A stretch of 64,000 nt of DNA from Bacteroidota bacterium (GCA_029567325.1 JAKQLF010000181.1:1-64000), one strand, 5' to 3'. Shown: positions 19,069 through 29,800, counted from the first letter of the stretch. Notes: generated from the sequence alone by a model not told the origin. Translations and numbers: made by a program.

Positions 19069-20328
19069 ATGCAAGATTTTAAACTGACTTTCCAAAAAGA
19101 AGACGGCATTGACCCATTGAAGAGCTTTAGAGAGGCATTTAATTTTCCCAAAGATGCGAATGGTAAAGACATCATTTACTTATGTGGAAACTCTCTCGGT
19201 TTACAACCCAAACAAGCAAAAGAAGACATCGATTTTGAAATGGCTAGGTGGGCTACTTTAGCGGTGGAAGGGCATTTTGACGGCCCTACCAACTGGATTG
19301 ATTATCATTATGCACTAAAGGAACCTATGGCGGCCATTGTGGGAGCCATGCCAGATGAAGTTACCATCATGAATACCTTGACGGTGAATCTTCACCTCAT
19401 GATGACAGCTTTTTACCACCCTTCAGCCACCAAATATAAAATTCTCATAGATCATTCGGCATTCCCTTCTGACCGATATGCAGTCGATAGTTTTCTACAA
19501 TCAAAAGGAATCAAAGATGGTTTGTTGATTCTAGAAGCTGATAAAGGAGCACTAGTTTCCAATGAAAGCATCCAAAATACTTTTGCGAAACACGGGCATG
19601 AAATTGCAATGGTCATTCTTGGTGGAGTCAATTATTTTTCTGGGCAATTTTATGACTTGGCTTTTATGAGAGCAATAACATTGGAACATCAATGTATACT
19701 AGGTTTGGACCTAGCCCATGCCGTAGGAAATGTGCCTGTCAATCTTCATAATAATGGAATTGATTTTGCAGTTTGGTGCACCTATAAATACCTCAATGGT
19801 GGTCCGGGAAGTTTAGCAGGAATGTTCCTGCATGAGCAACATTTTGACAATGCAGCATTGACTCCTTTGCGAGGTTGGTGGGGTCAAGACCGCAAAGAAA
19901 GATTTTTGATGGAGGAAACATTCAAACCAATGAAAGGAGCAGAAGCATACCAAATCAGTAATCAGCCCATTTTTTCTTTGGTGCCGTTGAATGCTTCATT
20001 GAACCTCCATTCAATTGCAGGAATAGAAGCATTAAGGCAAAAGAGTATAGCCCTCACTTCCTATTTGGAGTCTCTAATATTGGCATTGAATGATGACCGA
20101 ATTTCTATCATTACTCCCCAGGCAGTGGATCGAAGAGGCGCACAACTTTCCATCAGGATAAAAGGTGGAAACAGAACGATTTTTGATCAACTCAGGTCAA
20201 AAGGTGTACTGGGTGATTGGCGAAACCCAGATGTGATCAGGCTCAGCCCAGCACCTATTTACAATAACTTTGAAGACGTCTACCAAGCAGTGCAAGCCTT
20301 GGGTGAAGTATTGCAAGAATTAAATTGA
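19069..20328 (+). CDS. kynU: Kynureninase
   Basis: A 419-aa PLP enzyme that cleaves kynurenine to anthranilate and alanine (or 3-hydroxykynurenine to 3-hydroxyanthranilate), in tryptophan breakdown. The family landmarks are all present: YLCGNSLGLQPK (37-48), the substrate-loop VEGHFDGPTNWIDYH, phosphate-binding NTLTVNLHLMM, DLAHAVGN with the Asp that contacts the PLP ring nitrogen (Asp214), and the Schiff-base lysine in CTYKYLNGGPG (Lys240). The length is normal. It is the last gene of a tight three-gene run (MFS pump, MtfA-like, kynU), but no other kynurenine-pathway gene is in the window. Confidence 0.96.
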   Translation: MQDFKLTFQKEDGIDPLKSFREAFNFPKDANGKDIIYLCGNSLGLQPKQAKEDIDFEMARWATLAVEGHFDGPTNWIDYHYALKEPMAAIVGAMPDEVTIMNTLTVNLHLMMTAFYHPSATKYKILIDHSAFPSDRYAVDSFLQSKGIKDGLLILEADKGALVSNESIQNTFAKHGHEIAMVILGGVNYFSGQFYDLAFMRAITLEHQCILGLDLAHAVGNVPVNLHNNGIDFAVWCTYKYLNGGPGSLAGMFLHEQHFDNAALTPLRGWWGQDRKERFLMEETFKPMKGAEAYQISNQPIFSLVPLNASLNLHSIAGIEALRQKSIALTSYLESLILALNDDRISIITPQAVDRRGAQLSIRIKGGNRTIFDQLRSKGVLGDWRNPDVIRLSPAPIYNNFEDVYQAVQALGEVLQELN

Positions 20329-20372
20329 ATTTAATGATTTGGATATAATTTTGAATATTCCTCTAGATGAGA

Positions 20373-20408
20373 GACGAAAGATGAAAGACGAAAGATGAAA
20401 GACGAGAG
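20373..20408. repeat. Short tandem repeat, 14-bp unit
   Basis: The unit GACGAAAGATGAAA occurs at 20373 and 20387 and a partial copy starts at 20401. It is intergenic and has an inner 7-bp rhythm (GACGAAA/GATGAAA). Together with several other micro-repeats it belongs to the low-complexity words common in Bacteroidota spacers. The rest of 20329-20693 shows no gene. Confidence 0.8.
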
Positions 20409-20693
20409 TTCAATTTATAGTTCCACTGTAAAACCGTTTGGAAAAATACTTTCATTTTTTTCTAGTAAGTTTTAATCCCAAACTTTGAAATAATACTTGC
20501 CTTTTTACTTTAATCCTTTTTCTTTTGAACTATTGTGAATTAACAGTTCATTTTAATTCTGGGGATAAAATTGATTTGGATTTATGATTTTACGGAAAGA
20601 TTAAGATTTATTTAATTCCAATTGCCATCTCTTTCCCTTCCTTATTGTCTCCTTATAAGTTAGTTTTGTAGTTTCTACAGACAAAAGGAAAAT

Positions 20694-22481
20694 TTGAAGC
20701 ATTTACTTTACATCAACAAATATTTATACCGATATAGAGGGAGACTCCTTTTGGGATTCATATTCGTAAGTTTATCCAATTATTTTGGCATTTTGATTCC
20801 CCAAAGAATAGGCAAAGCTCTTGATTTTGTTCGGGAACAGTTGGTAGCCAATTCTGAATCTGGTACTACCAATCTAAGTGAAGAGTTGAGTGCAGCCTTA
20901 TTGCAATTTGTCATAATCGTCATTGGTTTTGTGCTGTTGAAAGGACTTTTCATGTATTTTATGCGCCAGACCATCATTGTAGTATCTAGATTGATCGAAT
21001 ATGATTTGCGCAAAGACATGTACGAGCACTTGCAAACATTAGACACTTCATTTTATAAAAGGAATAAAACGGGTGATTTGATGGCTCGCATCTCAGAAGA
21101 TGTTTCAAAAGTGCGCAATTACCTAGGGCCAGGAATATTATATGGCGTAAACCTAATTTCACTCTTTGCCTTGACAATTTTTGCAATGATCAGGGTGAGC
21201 CCAGAACTTACCTTTTATACCTTGTTGCCTTTGCCATTTTTATCTTTGTCCATCTATTATGTGAGTGATAAAATCAATAGTAAATCCACAATTATTCAAC
21301 AGCAGTTGTCAAAGTTGACGGTGATTGCTCAAGAGGCTTATTCTGGAATCAGAGTTTTGAAAAGTTACGGTAAAGAGGCACAGTTTGTCGGGCATTTTGA
21401 AGATGAAAGTGAAGACTTTCGCAAAAAATCCCTAGACCTAGCCATTTTCAATGCATTTTTCTTTCCATTGATGATTTTGTTGATCAACATCAGTACTTTG
21501 TTGGTGCTCATCATCAGTGGTCATTTGGTTGCTGATGGTACTGTTTCTGCTGGTAATATCCTCGAATTTATCATTTATGTCAATATGCTTACGTGGCCGG
21601 TCACTTCGATCGGATGGATTGCAAGTGTAGTTCAGGAGGCTGCCGCATCACAAGCTCGAATAAATGCGATCATGGAAGAAAAAACCGTGTTGGTTGATGG
21701 TACAATCAGTGGACAAGAAATAAAGGGTGATTTAGTATTTGACAAAGTGACCTTTATTTATCCTGAAACTGGAGTCAAGGCAATGGATGGTGTGTCTTTC
21801 AGAATAAAGGCCGGGCAAAAAATAGCCATTATTGGTAAAACCGCTTCTGGAAAGAGCACCATTGGTGAGCTCATTCTCAGGATGTATGACATCAATGAAG
21901 GGGCCATTACCCTCGACGGAATTCCTTTGAAACAATATAAAATGAGCCACATCAGGGAAAACATTGCCTACGTTCCTCAAGATGTTTTTCTCTTTTCTGA
22001 TTCAGTGCAAGCAAATATTGGTTTTGGTACCAGTGGAGTGAGTGAAGAGGAAGCTAAGAAATTTGCTGGTTATGCAGCTGTGGATGAGGATATTCAAAAA
22101 CTTCCGGAAGGTTATCAGGCTTTGGTTGGAGAAAGAGGAGTGACTCTATCTGGCGGTCAAAAACAAAGAGTGAGTATTGCCCGAGCCCTCATCAAAAATC
22201 CGGATATGGTCATCTTGGATGACTGCTTATCTGCTGTCGATGTGGAGACAGAGCACCAAATTTTGCAATATTTAAACAATGCACTGGCAGGTAAAACTGC
22301 AATCATCATCACCCATCGAGTACACAGTTTACAAGACTTTGATCAAATCATTGTCTTGGATGAAGGTAAAATTGCTGAGATGGGTACACATGATCAACTT
22401 GCCAATACTGGAGGCTTTTATGCCCAGCAATTGGAGAATTCCAGAAATGCTACTGAATATTCTGTGCAAGTAGAAAAATAG
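20694..22481 (+). CDS. ABC exporter half-transporter (membrane + ATPase, MsbA/MdlB type)
   Basis: A 595-aa fused exporter. Six membrane helices occupy about residues 15-310; the ATPase follows with Walker A GKTASGKST (about 381-389), the ABC signature LSGGQKQ (about 485-491), Walker B MVILDD and the H-loop ITHR. Such proteins work as homo- or heterodimers and export lipids, peptides or drugs; there is no partner gene beside it, so a homodimer is likely. The start is TTG at 20694 with a good AAAAGGAAAA ribosome-binding stretch just upstream, one of the few clear ones in this window. Confidence 0.93.
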   Translation: MKHLLYINKYLYRYRGRLLLGFIFVSLSNYFGILIPQRIGKALDFVREQLVANSESGTTNLSEELSAALLQFVIIVIGFVLLKGLFMYFMRQTIIVVSRLIEYDLRKDMYEHLQTLDTSFYKRNKTGDLMARISEDVSKVRNYLGPGILYGVNLISLFALTIFAMIRVSPELTFYTLLPLPFLSLSIYYVSDKINSKSTIIQQQLSKLTVIAQEAYSGIRVLKSYGKEAQFVGHFEDESEDFRKKSLDLAIFNAFFFPLMILLINISTLLVLIISGHLVADGTVSAGNILEFIIYVNMLTWPVTSIGWIASVVQEAAASQARINAIMEEKTVLVDGTISGQEIKGDLVFDKVTFIYPETGVKAMDGVSFRIKAGQKIAIIGKTASGKSTIGELILRMYDINEGAITLDGIPLKQYKMSHIRENIAYVPQDVFLFSDSVQANIGFGTSGVSEEEAKKFAGYAAVDEDIQKLPEGYQALVGERGVTLSGGQKQRVSIARALIKNPDMVILDDCLSAVDVETEHQILQYLNNALAGKTAIIITHRVHSLQDFDQIIVLDEGKIAEMGTHDQLANTGGFYAQQLENSRNATEYSVQVEK

Positions 22482-22531
22482 TATTGTGTTGGCAATCGTC
22501 GCCACAACAGACTGGTACTGGTATTTCCCAA

Positions 22532-23311
22532 CTATACGATAATCACTTCCACACCCGCGTCGATCAACCTTTTTTTGTCTTCAGGAGAAATATTGCTGTC
22601 TGTAATGACTTTGTCTATATTGCTTAAGTCACAAATAAAAGCCAAACTCCTTTTGACAAACTTACTGGAGTCGGCCAATACAATCACTTCTCTCGATATT
22701 TGGATCATAATCTCATTGAGTCGGGCTTCCTCCATATTTGGAGTGTAAATACCCTGTTTGGTATCAAAACCATCTACACCCAAGAAAACCTTATCTACAT
22801 TGAAGTTGAGTAGATTTTTTTCTGCTAAAGGACCTACCAAAGACAAAGAATTCTTTCGCAAGTAACCACCTGGAATGATCAGATTGATATTTGGATTTGA
22901 GCTTAGTAAATTGGTGATGTTTAATGCATTGGTGATGACGGTGAGGTCTTGTAAATCTGGCAGATATCTTACTAACTCAGCTGTTGTTGAGCCAGAATCA
23001 ATAATAATAGTGTCGGATTCTGAAACATATTGGGCTGCGCGATTTCCAATTTTATTCTTTTCCTTAAAGTTTATTTTGCTTTTGTCACCCAGTCTCTGGT
23101 CTACCGCGACATTGTTTTCCAATTTTAAGGCACCACCTCTTACTCTTATGAGTACCTTTTTTTGCTCCAATTGGTCCAAGTCATTTCTGATGGTAACCTC
23201 GCTTACATCAAATTTTTGACTCAATTCAGGAACATGCAATTCTCCCTTTTCTGAGAGTAATTCCAAAATTTCTTTTCTTCTTCCTACAGTGGTATCGCTT
23301 TTTTTAGCCAT
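22532..23311 (-). CDS. DeoR-family transcriptional regulator (AgaR/GlpR-like) of the catabolic island
   Basis: A 259-aa regulator when started at the ATG 23311 (MAKKSDTTVGRRKEI...). An upstream in-frame start would add 48 residues of no DeoR character, so it is rejected. The N-terminal winged helix (about 10-65) carries the family signature VPELSQKFDVSEVTIRNDL, and the DeoRC effector domain (75-250) has the DSGSTTAEL phosphosugar-binding loop. DeoR proteins sense sugar phosphates such as tagatose or fructose phosphates. It is divergent from the agaS operon, and AgaR-like operator sequences lie at four promoters in the next 33 kb, so it is the obvious candidate controller of that island. Confidence 0.92.
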   Translation of the reverse strand: MAKKSDTTVGRRKEILELLSEKGELHVPELSQKFDVSEVTIRNDLDQLEQKKVLIRVRGGALKLENNVAVDQRLGDKSKINFKEKNKIGNRAAQYVSESDTIIIDSGSTTAELVRYLPDLQDLTVITNALNITNLLSSNPNINLIIPGGYLRKNSLSLVGPLAEKNLLNFNVDKVFLGVDGFDTKQGIYTPNMEEARLNEIMIQISREVIVLADSSKFVKRSLAFICDLSNIDKVITDSNISPEDKKRLIDAGVEVIIV

Positions 23312-23424
23312 ATGGTAATGTTGATGTTGTTGTAAGTATTTTCTAATAAATGTGGCTACGCTGACAAAGTTCAAATGATTACTCTTTTGGCCATTATTTA
23401 TTGTGTCACAGGTTCTCAAAACGA

Positions 23425-23474
23425 TGGTCAACAAATAGATCAGGATGTTTTTCAATGACCTGATCTAATGACCA
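23425..23474. promoter_or_regulatory. Nested hairpin in the leader of the regulator gene
   Basis: An outer TGGTCA/TGACCA pair (23425-23430 with 23469-23474) encloses a perfect 9-bp inner pair TAGATCAGG/CCTGATCTA (23436-23444 with 23459-23467). It lies 114-163 bases upstream of the regulator start and downstream of its likely promoter, so it would be in the 5' leader. It could be a binding site or a leader structure. Confidence 0.4.
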
Positions 23475-23600
23475 CTCTTATTATTGTTTTGGAACTTTGC
23501 GAAACAAGATTAAAGCCAATTTCAACGCCTTTGCAAGTTCCTTTTTCCCAAATCATTCCTTAGAAAAGTGTTCTCAAAAGTAAAATACAAAGACATGCGG

Positions 23601-23608
23601 CAAAGATA
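23601..23608 (-). promoter_or_regulatory. Candidate -7 box for the regulator gene
   Basis: On the minus strand it reads TATCTTTG, a full match to TAnnTTTG. It is 290 bases upstream of the start codon, which would give a long leader that includes the nested hairpin. Confidence 0.4.
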
Positions 23609-23694
23609 TTACAATTACATAGATAAGGAAACAATACTTAGTACATAATGAAAGTTTAACCATGCTTTTACTTATTATAAAATTAAACTAAAAT

Positions 23695-23718
23695 CAAAAA
23701 GAAATAAAACGAAAGATA
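23695..23718 (+). promoter_or_regulatory. AgaR-like operator, site 1 (agaS operon)
   Basis: The sequence contains GAAATAAAACGAAAGATA (23701-23718). Against the reverse complement of the E. coli AgaR consensus as I remember it (core RAAAYRAAAYGAAAKKYW, with MMAARN before it), 23 of 24 positions agree. It ends 28 bases before the -7 box of the agaS operon. Confidence 0.65.
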
Positions 23719-23746
23719 AAATTCCTAAAAATAACTTACTAAACCT

Positions 23747-23754
23747 TATCTTTG
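23747..23754 (+). promoter_or_regulatory. -7 box of the agaS operon
   Basis: TATCTTTG, a full match to TAnnTTTG, 107 bases upstream of agaS. No clear TTG -33 box is seen, as expected for a regulated promoter. Confidence 0.55.
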
Positions 23755-23861
23755 TATTGATTATTAATTTATTTTTGACAAGAAATAATGAAACTAAAAG
23801 TAAAAAATGAGTTTCATTTTCGGATTGACACATTATTACTCAATTGTTTATACGGTAATTT

Positions 23862-25025
23862 ATGAAGTATCTAGGGGTTGAAAGTGAACAATTACATAAG
23901 TTGGGGGGGTATCATACAGCTGTTGAAATTGCGCAACAACCAGAAATTTGGAAAAAAATATGGGAAATGGTTCAAACAACCAGTCCAGACATTGTCCAAT
24001 ATTTGGATGAAGCTTTAAAACACTCAAAAAGAATCATTCTTACAGGTGCGGGGACAAGCGCATTTATTGGAATTACACTCAAAAGCCTTTTTCAAACAAA
24101 GTTTGGTTTGATTACTGAGGCGATTCCTACCACTGATTTGGTGACTCATCCTGATCATTATTTTTTAAGAAACACGCCGACACTTTTGATCTCTTTTGCC
24201 CGGTCTGGCAATAGTCCAGAGAGTGCAGCTGCGGTAGTGCTTGCCAATGAGTGTTGCGATCATGTCTACCATCTCATCATTACTTGCAATATTCATGGAG
24301 CATTGGCCAAAGTTTCTTCTACCCAACCCATGAAGGTTATTTTTCTGCCAGAAGAATCCAATGACCAAAGCTTAGCCATGACGAGCAGTTATACAAGTAT
24401 GTTGTTGACTGGTCTTTTGATAGCCAGAATCCACGAACTTCCTGCCTTGGCAGATAAATTGAGCAATTTGTGTGTTTGTGCTCAAGATTTTTTAGATCAC
24501 AACTGTCACCAGTTGGAAGAAATTGCAAAACTTGATTTTAAAAGGATTGTCTTTTTGGGATCAGGGCCATTTTTTGGAGCCGCAACCGAATCTAGTCTTA
24601 AAATTCAAGAACTGACAGATGGTGAGGTTATTTCAAAATTTGAAACGTATTTGGGATTTAGGCACGGCCCAAAATCAGTCATTGATAGCAAAACCATCAT
24701 CGTTTATTTTCTTTCATCGCAAAATGAACATGCACTCAAATACGAATTGGATCTGATCAATTCCATGAAGATGGGCACGCGGCCGCTTTTGGAAATTGGC
24801 ATCTCAGAAAGTAGTAAGGATAGCCTCAGCATTTTCCAAAGTTATTCTTTTGCTTCTGAAAAATTGGTAGCCGATGATTATTTAATGGCCATTGCTTATG
24901 TATTATTTGCCCAAGTTTTGGGGTTTTATAAATCCATAGAATTACAGTTGAAACCAGATAGCCCATCTGTCAATAATGACATTGCCCGGGTGGTGGAAGG
25001 GGTTCATATTTATACCTTAATTTAG
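23862..25025 (+). CDS. agaS: AgaS-type SIS-domain amino-sugar-phosphate deaminase/isomerase
   Basis: A 387-aa protein with two sugar isomerase (SIS) domains, about 40-190 and 215-360. It carries TGAGTSAF (61-68), SFARSGNSPES (111-121), FLGSGPFFGAATES and FRHGPKSVI, which are diagnostic for AgaS/AgaS-like isomerases rather than GlmS. AgaS converts galactosamine-6-phosphate to tagatose-6-phosphate with release of ammonia. The following PfkB kinase and class II aldolase give exactly the next two steps, so the assignment fits context. First gene of the operon, under operator site 1. Confidence 0.9.
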   Translation: MKYLGVESEQLHKLGGYHTAVEIAQQPEIWKKIWEMVQTTSPDIVQYLDEALKHSKRIILTGAGTSAFIGITLKSLFQTKFGLITEAIPTTDLVTHPDHYFLRNTPTLLISFARSGNSPESAAAVVLANECCDHVYHLIITCNIHGALAKVSSTQPMKVIFLPEESNDQSLAMTSSYTSMLLTGLLIARIHELPALADKLSNLCVCAQDFLDHNCHQLEEIAKLDFKRIVFLGSGPFFGAATESSLKIQELTDGEVISKFETYLGFRHGPKSVIDSKTIIVYFLSSQNEHALKYELDLINSMKMGTRPLLEIGISESSKDSLSIFQSYSFASEKLVADDYLMAIAYVLFAQVLGFYKSIELQLKPDSPSVNNDIARVVEGVHIYTLI

Positions 25026-25063
25026 GGTGGTCAATCAATTAAGAAATCATAAACTAAAGCTTT

Positions 25064-26029
25064 ATGTTCAAAGAATTTGATGTTGTCGTTGTCGGAGAAT
25101 TGAATGTGGATATCATCATGGATCAGATAGAAGGTCTTCCAGCAATTGGCAAAGAAATAATTGCAGAAAAGATGAATTTCACCCTTGGCAGTAGCACCGC
25201 TATTTTTGCCAATAACATTGCTACTTTGGGTGCGAGAGTATGTTTTGTTGGGAAATTGGGACTCGATTCATTTGGTTATTTTATAAAAGAAACTCTTGAT
25301 AAAAAGGGGATCGATACCTCACAAATTGTCATGTCTTCAGAACTCAAAACTGGCGCTACCATTGTTTTGAATTTTGATGAAGATAGGGCAAATGTCACTT
25401 TTCCTGGTGCCATGAATGACCTTTCTTTATCTGATATAAAGGATGAATGTTTAGCAAAGGCCCGACACATACACATCAGCTCTATTTTTCTGCAAAAATC
25501 ATTACTTCCAGGACTTTCTAAACTGCTTGCCAAAGCAAAAGCCTTGGGATTGACTACCTCTATTGATCCTCAGTGGGATCCTCAGGAAAGATGGGATATT
25601 GATATGGATTTGTTGATGTCCTTGATTGATGTTTTTTTGCCAAATGCTGCGGAGTTGATCAATCTGACCCACGCCAAAGATCTAGGCGAAGCATTAGATA
25701 AAATCAAAAAATATGATCAAACGACCATAGTGATCAAAAATGGCCATGAAGGAGCTTTGCTTTGGGATGGTAAAATATTGATCCACCAACCAGTTTTTTC
25801 AAATCAAAATGTAATCGATGCGATAGGTGCTGGAGATAGTTTCGATGCTGGATATATCAAAAAATTTCTAGAGGGTTGTTCGGCGAAGGAATGTCTGGAA
25901 TATGGATCGCTGATGGGAGCCATCAACACCACAGGTTATGGAGGAACTTCTTCTTTCTCAAGCTTAGAAAAAGTCAATCAAATTGCTCAATCAGTATTTA
26001 ATTATTCAGACTATGTTACTGAAGGATAA
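25064..26029 (+). CDS. PfkB-family sugar (phosphate) kinase, probable tagatose-6-phosphate kinase
   Basis: A 321-aa ribokinase-fold kinase. It begins with VVVVGELNVDIIM, has the Gly-rich LGSSTAIFANNIATLGA (near 45-61) and the anion-hole/catalytic box IGAGDSFDAGY, with Asp258 as base. PfkB enzymes phosphorylate fructose-1-P, tagatose-6-P, KDG and others. Because it lies between AgaS and a class II aldolase, the likely reaction is tagatose-6-phosphate to tagatose-1,6-bisphosphate. Its 3' end overlaps the aldolase start by 17 bases, so the two are translationally coupled. Confidence 0.88.
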   Translation: MFKEFDVVVVGELNVDIIMDQIEGLPAIGKEIIAEKMNFTLGSSTAIFANNIATLGARVCFVGKLGLDSFGYFIKETLDKKGIDTSQIVMSSELKTGATIVLNFDEDRANVTFPGAMNDLSLSDIKDECLAKARHIHISSIFLQKSLLPGLSKLLAKAKALGLTTSIDPQWDPQERWDIDMDLLMSLIDVFLPNAAELINLTHAKDLGEALDKIKKYDQTTIVIKNGHEGALLWDGKILIHQPVFSNQNVIDAIGAGDSFDAGYIKKFLEGCSAKECLEYGSLMGAINTTGYGGTSSFSSLEKVNQIAQSVFNYSDYVTEG

Positions 26030-26834
26030 ACTTGCACAATTCAATCAAAGTGGTCATGCAATTCTGGCAGCCAATTTTTACAATTTTGAGACGCTCACAG
26101 GCATATTGAATGCCGTTGGAGAAACCTCTCAAGACATTATTTTACAGGTGTCAGAAGGTACTATTCAATATTTGGGTTTGGAGATGACGGTGGACATGGT
26201 CAGAGCCGCCCTCAAACAACACGAGATCAACGGATGGTTGCATTTGGACCATGGCAGTTCACTTGCAATTGTTCAAAAGTGTTTGGATGCAGGATTTGAT
26301 TCTGTGATGATAGATGCCAGTGAAAAACAATTGGAGGAAAATATAAACCTTACCAGGCAAGTTGTCAAGGTGGCAGAGGCTTATAAAGCAAATGTGGAAG
26401 CCGAACTTGGTTACATTGCCAAATTGGGCCAAAATCAAAGTGGGAATATCTACACTCAACCAGAAGAAGCAAAAAATTTTGCGGAAGCAACGGGCATCAA
26501 CGCACTGGCAGTTGCAGTAGGAACTGCCCATGGTTTTTACAAAGATCCGCCCCATTTGCAACTTGATTTGATATCAAGGATTCATGAAATCACACCTGCT
26601 GCTTTGGTATTGCATGGTGCTTCTGGTGTTCCAGCTGACCAATTGAAAGTAGCCATAAAAAGGGGCATTTCCAAAATCAATGTGGCCACAGATTCGAAAA
26701 ATGCATTCATGCAATCCTTGAAAGTCACCTTAAATAAAACTGATGAAATAGACCTCAGGTTGGTTTTCCCAAAGGCAACTCAGGCAGTGACTGATCTGAT
26801 AGCCCAAAAGTTGACCATTATATCGAGCGCTTAA
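26013..26834 (+). CDS. Class II (zinc) bisphosphate aldolase, probable tagatose-1,6-bisphosphate aldolase (KbaY/GatY-like)
   Basis: A 273-aa aldolase when started at ATG 26013 (MLLKDKLAQF...); a TTG at 25983 would add ten residues and is not needed. It shows AANFYNFETL (19-28), the zinc and catalytic block GWLHLDHGSS (Asp79, His80), VEAELGYIAKLGQ (Glu131), VGTAHGFY (His173), LHGASGV (His201) and the phosphate-binding INVATDS. These are the class II FBA/TBP aldolase motifs; the length is close to KbaY. It would split tagatose-1,6-bisphosphate to glyceraldehyde-3-phosphate and DHAP. Fructose bisphosphate is an alternative substrate. Confidence 0.88.
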   Translation: MLLKDKLAQFNQSGHAILAANFYNFETLTGILNAVGETSQDIILQVSEGTIQYLGLEMTVDMVRAALKQHEINGWLHLDHGSSLAIVQKCLDAGFDSVMIDASEKQLEENINLTRQVVKVAEAYKANVEAELGYIAKLGQNQSGNIYTQPEEAKNFAEATGINALAVAVGTAHGFYKDPPHLQLDLISRIHEITPAALVLHGASGVPADQLKVAIKRGISKINVATDSKNAFMQSLKVTLNKTDEIDLRLVFPKATQAVTDLIAQKLTIISSA

Positions 26835-26851
26835 TTTTCAATAAATTCACT

Positions 26852-29800
26852 ATGCGTAAACTCATCCTCATATTATTGACCAACCTGTTAGCGCATCCAA
26901 TTGCGTTTACCCAAAAACCAGCAAAAATAAAAGAAGAAGTTCGTCATCTCAAGACATATCCTTTTAGTGACCCAAACCCTATCCCAGTATTGACCACACA
27001 CGATCGAGTCATTTATCCTTATCATGACTTTCATGGATTTAGCTTTGATAGCGAAATGCAACCGTGGAAAATCGTCAAAATGGAAAATGATTTTATTGAA
27101 GTATATGTTTTGCCAGAAGTGGGAGGCAAAGTTTGGGGAGCCATAGAAAAATCAACTGGCAAAGAATTTATTTATCGCAATGAAGTGATGAAATTTAGAA
27201 ACATTGCGATGCGTGGACCATGGACATCTGGAGGAATTGAATTCAATTTTGGCATCATTGGCCACAGCCCAGCCACTGCGACACCAGTCGATTACTTTAT
27301 AAAAACTAATTTAGATGGAAGTGTTTCTTGTTTTGTGGGCAATATTGATTTGCCTTCTAGAACAAAGTGGACAGTAGAAATAAGACTGCCCAAAGACAAA
27401 GCTTACTTTGAAACCAACGTAGTGTGGCAGAACCCCACCGATCTACCACAATCTCACTACAATTTTATGACAGGCGCCGCCGTCGTTTCCAAAGACTTGG
27501 AATTTATTTATCCAGGCGATCAAAAATTGGAGCACGAAGGAAAGGTACATCCCTGGCCGATCAATGAAATGGGTGTAGATATGTCCAAGTATGCCAATGA
27601 CACTTTTGGAAGTCATAATTCATACCACATGGTTGGGGAATATGAACCTTTTATAGGCGGCTATTTTAAAGAATCTAAATTTGGGTTTGGGCATTGGGCG
27701 AGATATGAAGACATGCCGGGCAGAAAATTATGGTTGTGGTCTACAGCCAGAGATGGTGCCATTTGGGAAGATTTGTTGACAGACACCGACGGTCAATACA
27801 TGGAGTTCCAAGCAGGACGAAGTTTCACCCAAAATTCCTACAATGCATTCAAAAATCCAATCAAGGAAATGAGTTTTAATGGTCATGTGATTGATCAATG
27901 GGATGAATTTTGGTTTCCGGTAAAAGGGATTGGAGGTTATAAAAAAGTTTCACGGAAAGGTGCTTTAAATGTAGAAAGAACGCCAACGGGAATTGATATA
28001 GGATTCAACTCATTTGTTTTTGGCAATGCTACTCTTTTAGTAAAATCGCAAGGCAAGACCATTTTTACAAAGGCATTCAAAGCTACTCCTATGTCAGTCT
28101 TCCAGACAAGTTGCGCATTGGAAGCGAGTGATACAAGTTATGAAGTGATGATTCAAAACATGGATTTGCACTATGAGGCAATGCCCACCAATAAGCTCAA
28201 AAGGAATTTTGTGCGCAGTAGTCCCGTAGTTAAAAACGCATCGTATTACTTTTCGGAGGGAGAGGAAATGAAAACTGACCGTAAATACGAAGAGGCCAAA
28301 TCTCTTTTTCAATTGTGCTTGGCTAATGACGCCACCTATCCCGATGCTTTGGTGGGATTGTCAGAAATATTTTACAGACAACAGTTTTTGGATTCTGCAA
28401 TGATTTATGCTCAGAAGGCATTGGAACTAAATACCTATCATCCTGCAGCCAATTATTTCGCAGGATTGATTTATAAAGCAAACAAAGATGAGATAAACGC
28501 GCTTGAATCTTTTGGATTGGCAGCAAGATCTATGGAATACAGGTCTGTAGCCTATGCACAAATGGCAGAAATAAAAGCCACTCAAAACGATTGGAAAGAG
28601 GCAGTTTTTTATGCCAATAAGTCCTTGGAATTCAATCAACACCAGTTGAGTGCTTTAAAAATCCTGAGTGTTAATGCAAGAAAATCAAACAAACTTTTGA
28701 GTGCAAAGAAACTTTGGGAAAAAATCCAAACCATTGATGCTTTAGACGATTTCAGCAGATTCGAACAATATTTGGTCAGTCCAACCAACATTAATAAAAC
28801 CGCCTTTACAAAAAACATTCAAAACGAATTTCCATACCAAACCTATTTGGAATTGGCTTCAGAATATTTGAAATTGGGCCTAAAAGAGGATGCCTTAAAG
28901 GTCTTGGAGTTGAGTCCTCAACATGATCTTGTTGCTATTTGGAAAGCGTATTTAAACGAATCCACAAATGCATTAGATCAAATCAAAAATGAAAAACCTT
29001 ATTTTATTTTTCCGTTTAGAGCCGAAGACGTCGAGGTTTTGAAATGGGCAGTCAAGCACAATGATCATTGGACTTTCAAATATTATTTGGGCTTGGTTTA
29101 TTGGCATCTGGGCAGAAAACAAGATGCAAAAGATTTATTTCTTCATTGTGGAGAAACTCCAAATTTTGCACCATTTTATACTAGTAGAGCATATTTGCAG
29201 CAGGGCGAAAAAATTGAACTCGTAGAAAAAGATTTCCAAAAGGCGCTGGCCATTAGTCCACAAGAATGGAGGAATTGGGATAAGTTGATCCATCACTTTG
29301 CATCGCAAGATAATAATGAAGCTGCATTGAAATTATCGAGTGAAGCCATTCAGAAATTTGATGAAAACTTTATGCTTCGCATTCAACATGCAGGCCTGCT
29401 ACTCGATAATGGACAATATGATGCATGTTTGAATGTTCTGTCCAATACCAAAGTTTTGCCTTTTGAAGGATCCATCCAAGGAAAACAAATTTACGAAGTC
29501 GCACATTTGTATAAGGCAGTAGAAGCCATAGAAAAAGCGCAATATGAAAAAGCAATTTCCGAAATAGAACAATCAAAAGCGTGGCCAGAAAATTTGGGAT
29601 CTGGGCGACCCTACGTTCCAGACGAACGCATACAGGATTATCTTACAGCGTTTTGTTTGGAAAAAATTGGTCAGAAAAATAATGCCTATCAAGCGATTAA
29701 ACATATCGTGGAATTAGAACAAAAATGGACGCTCATTAATCCTGTCAATGAATTAATTTCCCTTATGGCATTTCAAAAATTGAATGATGATTCTGGATTA

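Noticed and set aside
20373-20408. AgaR-like operator upstream of the ABC exporter
   Set aside because: It contains CGAAAGATGAAAG but with a 7-bp period, unlike the 5-base spacing of the four sites, and is a pure tandem repeat.
23312-23455. N-terminal extension of the DeoR regulator
   Set aside because: The 48 extra residues look like no DeoR protein, and the ATG at 23311 fits the family length.
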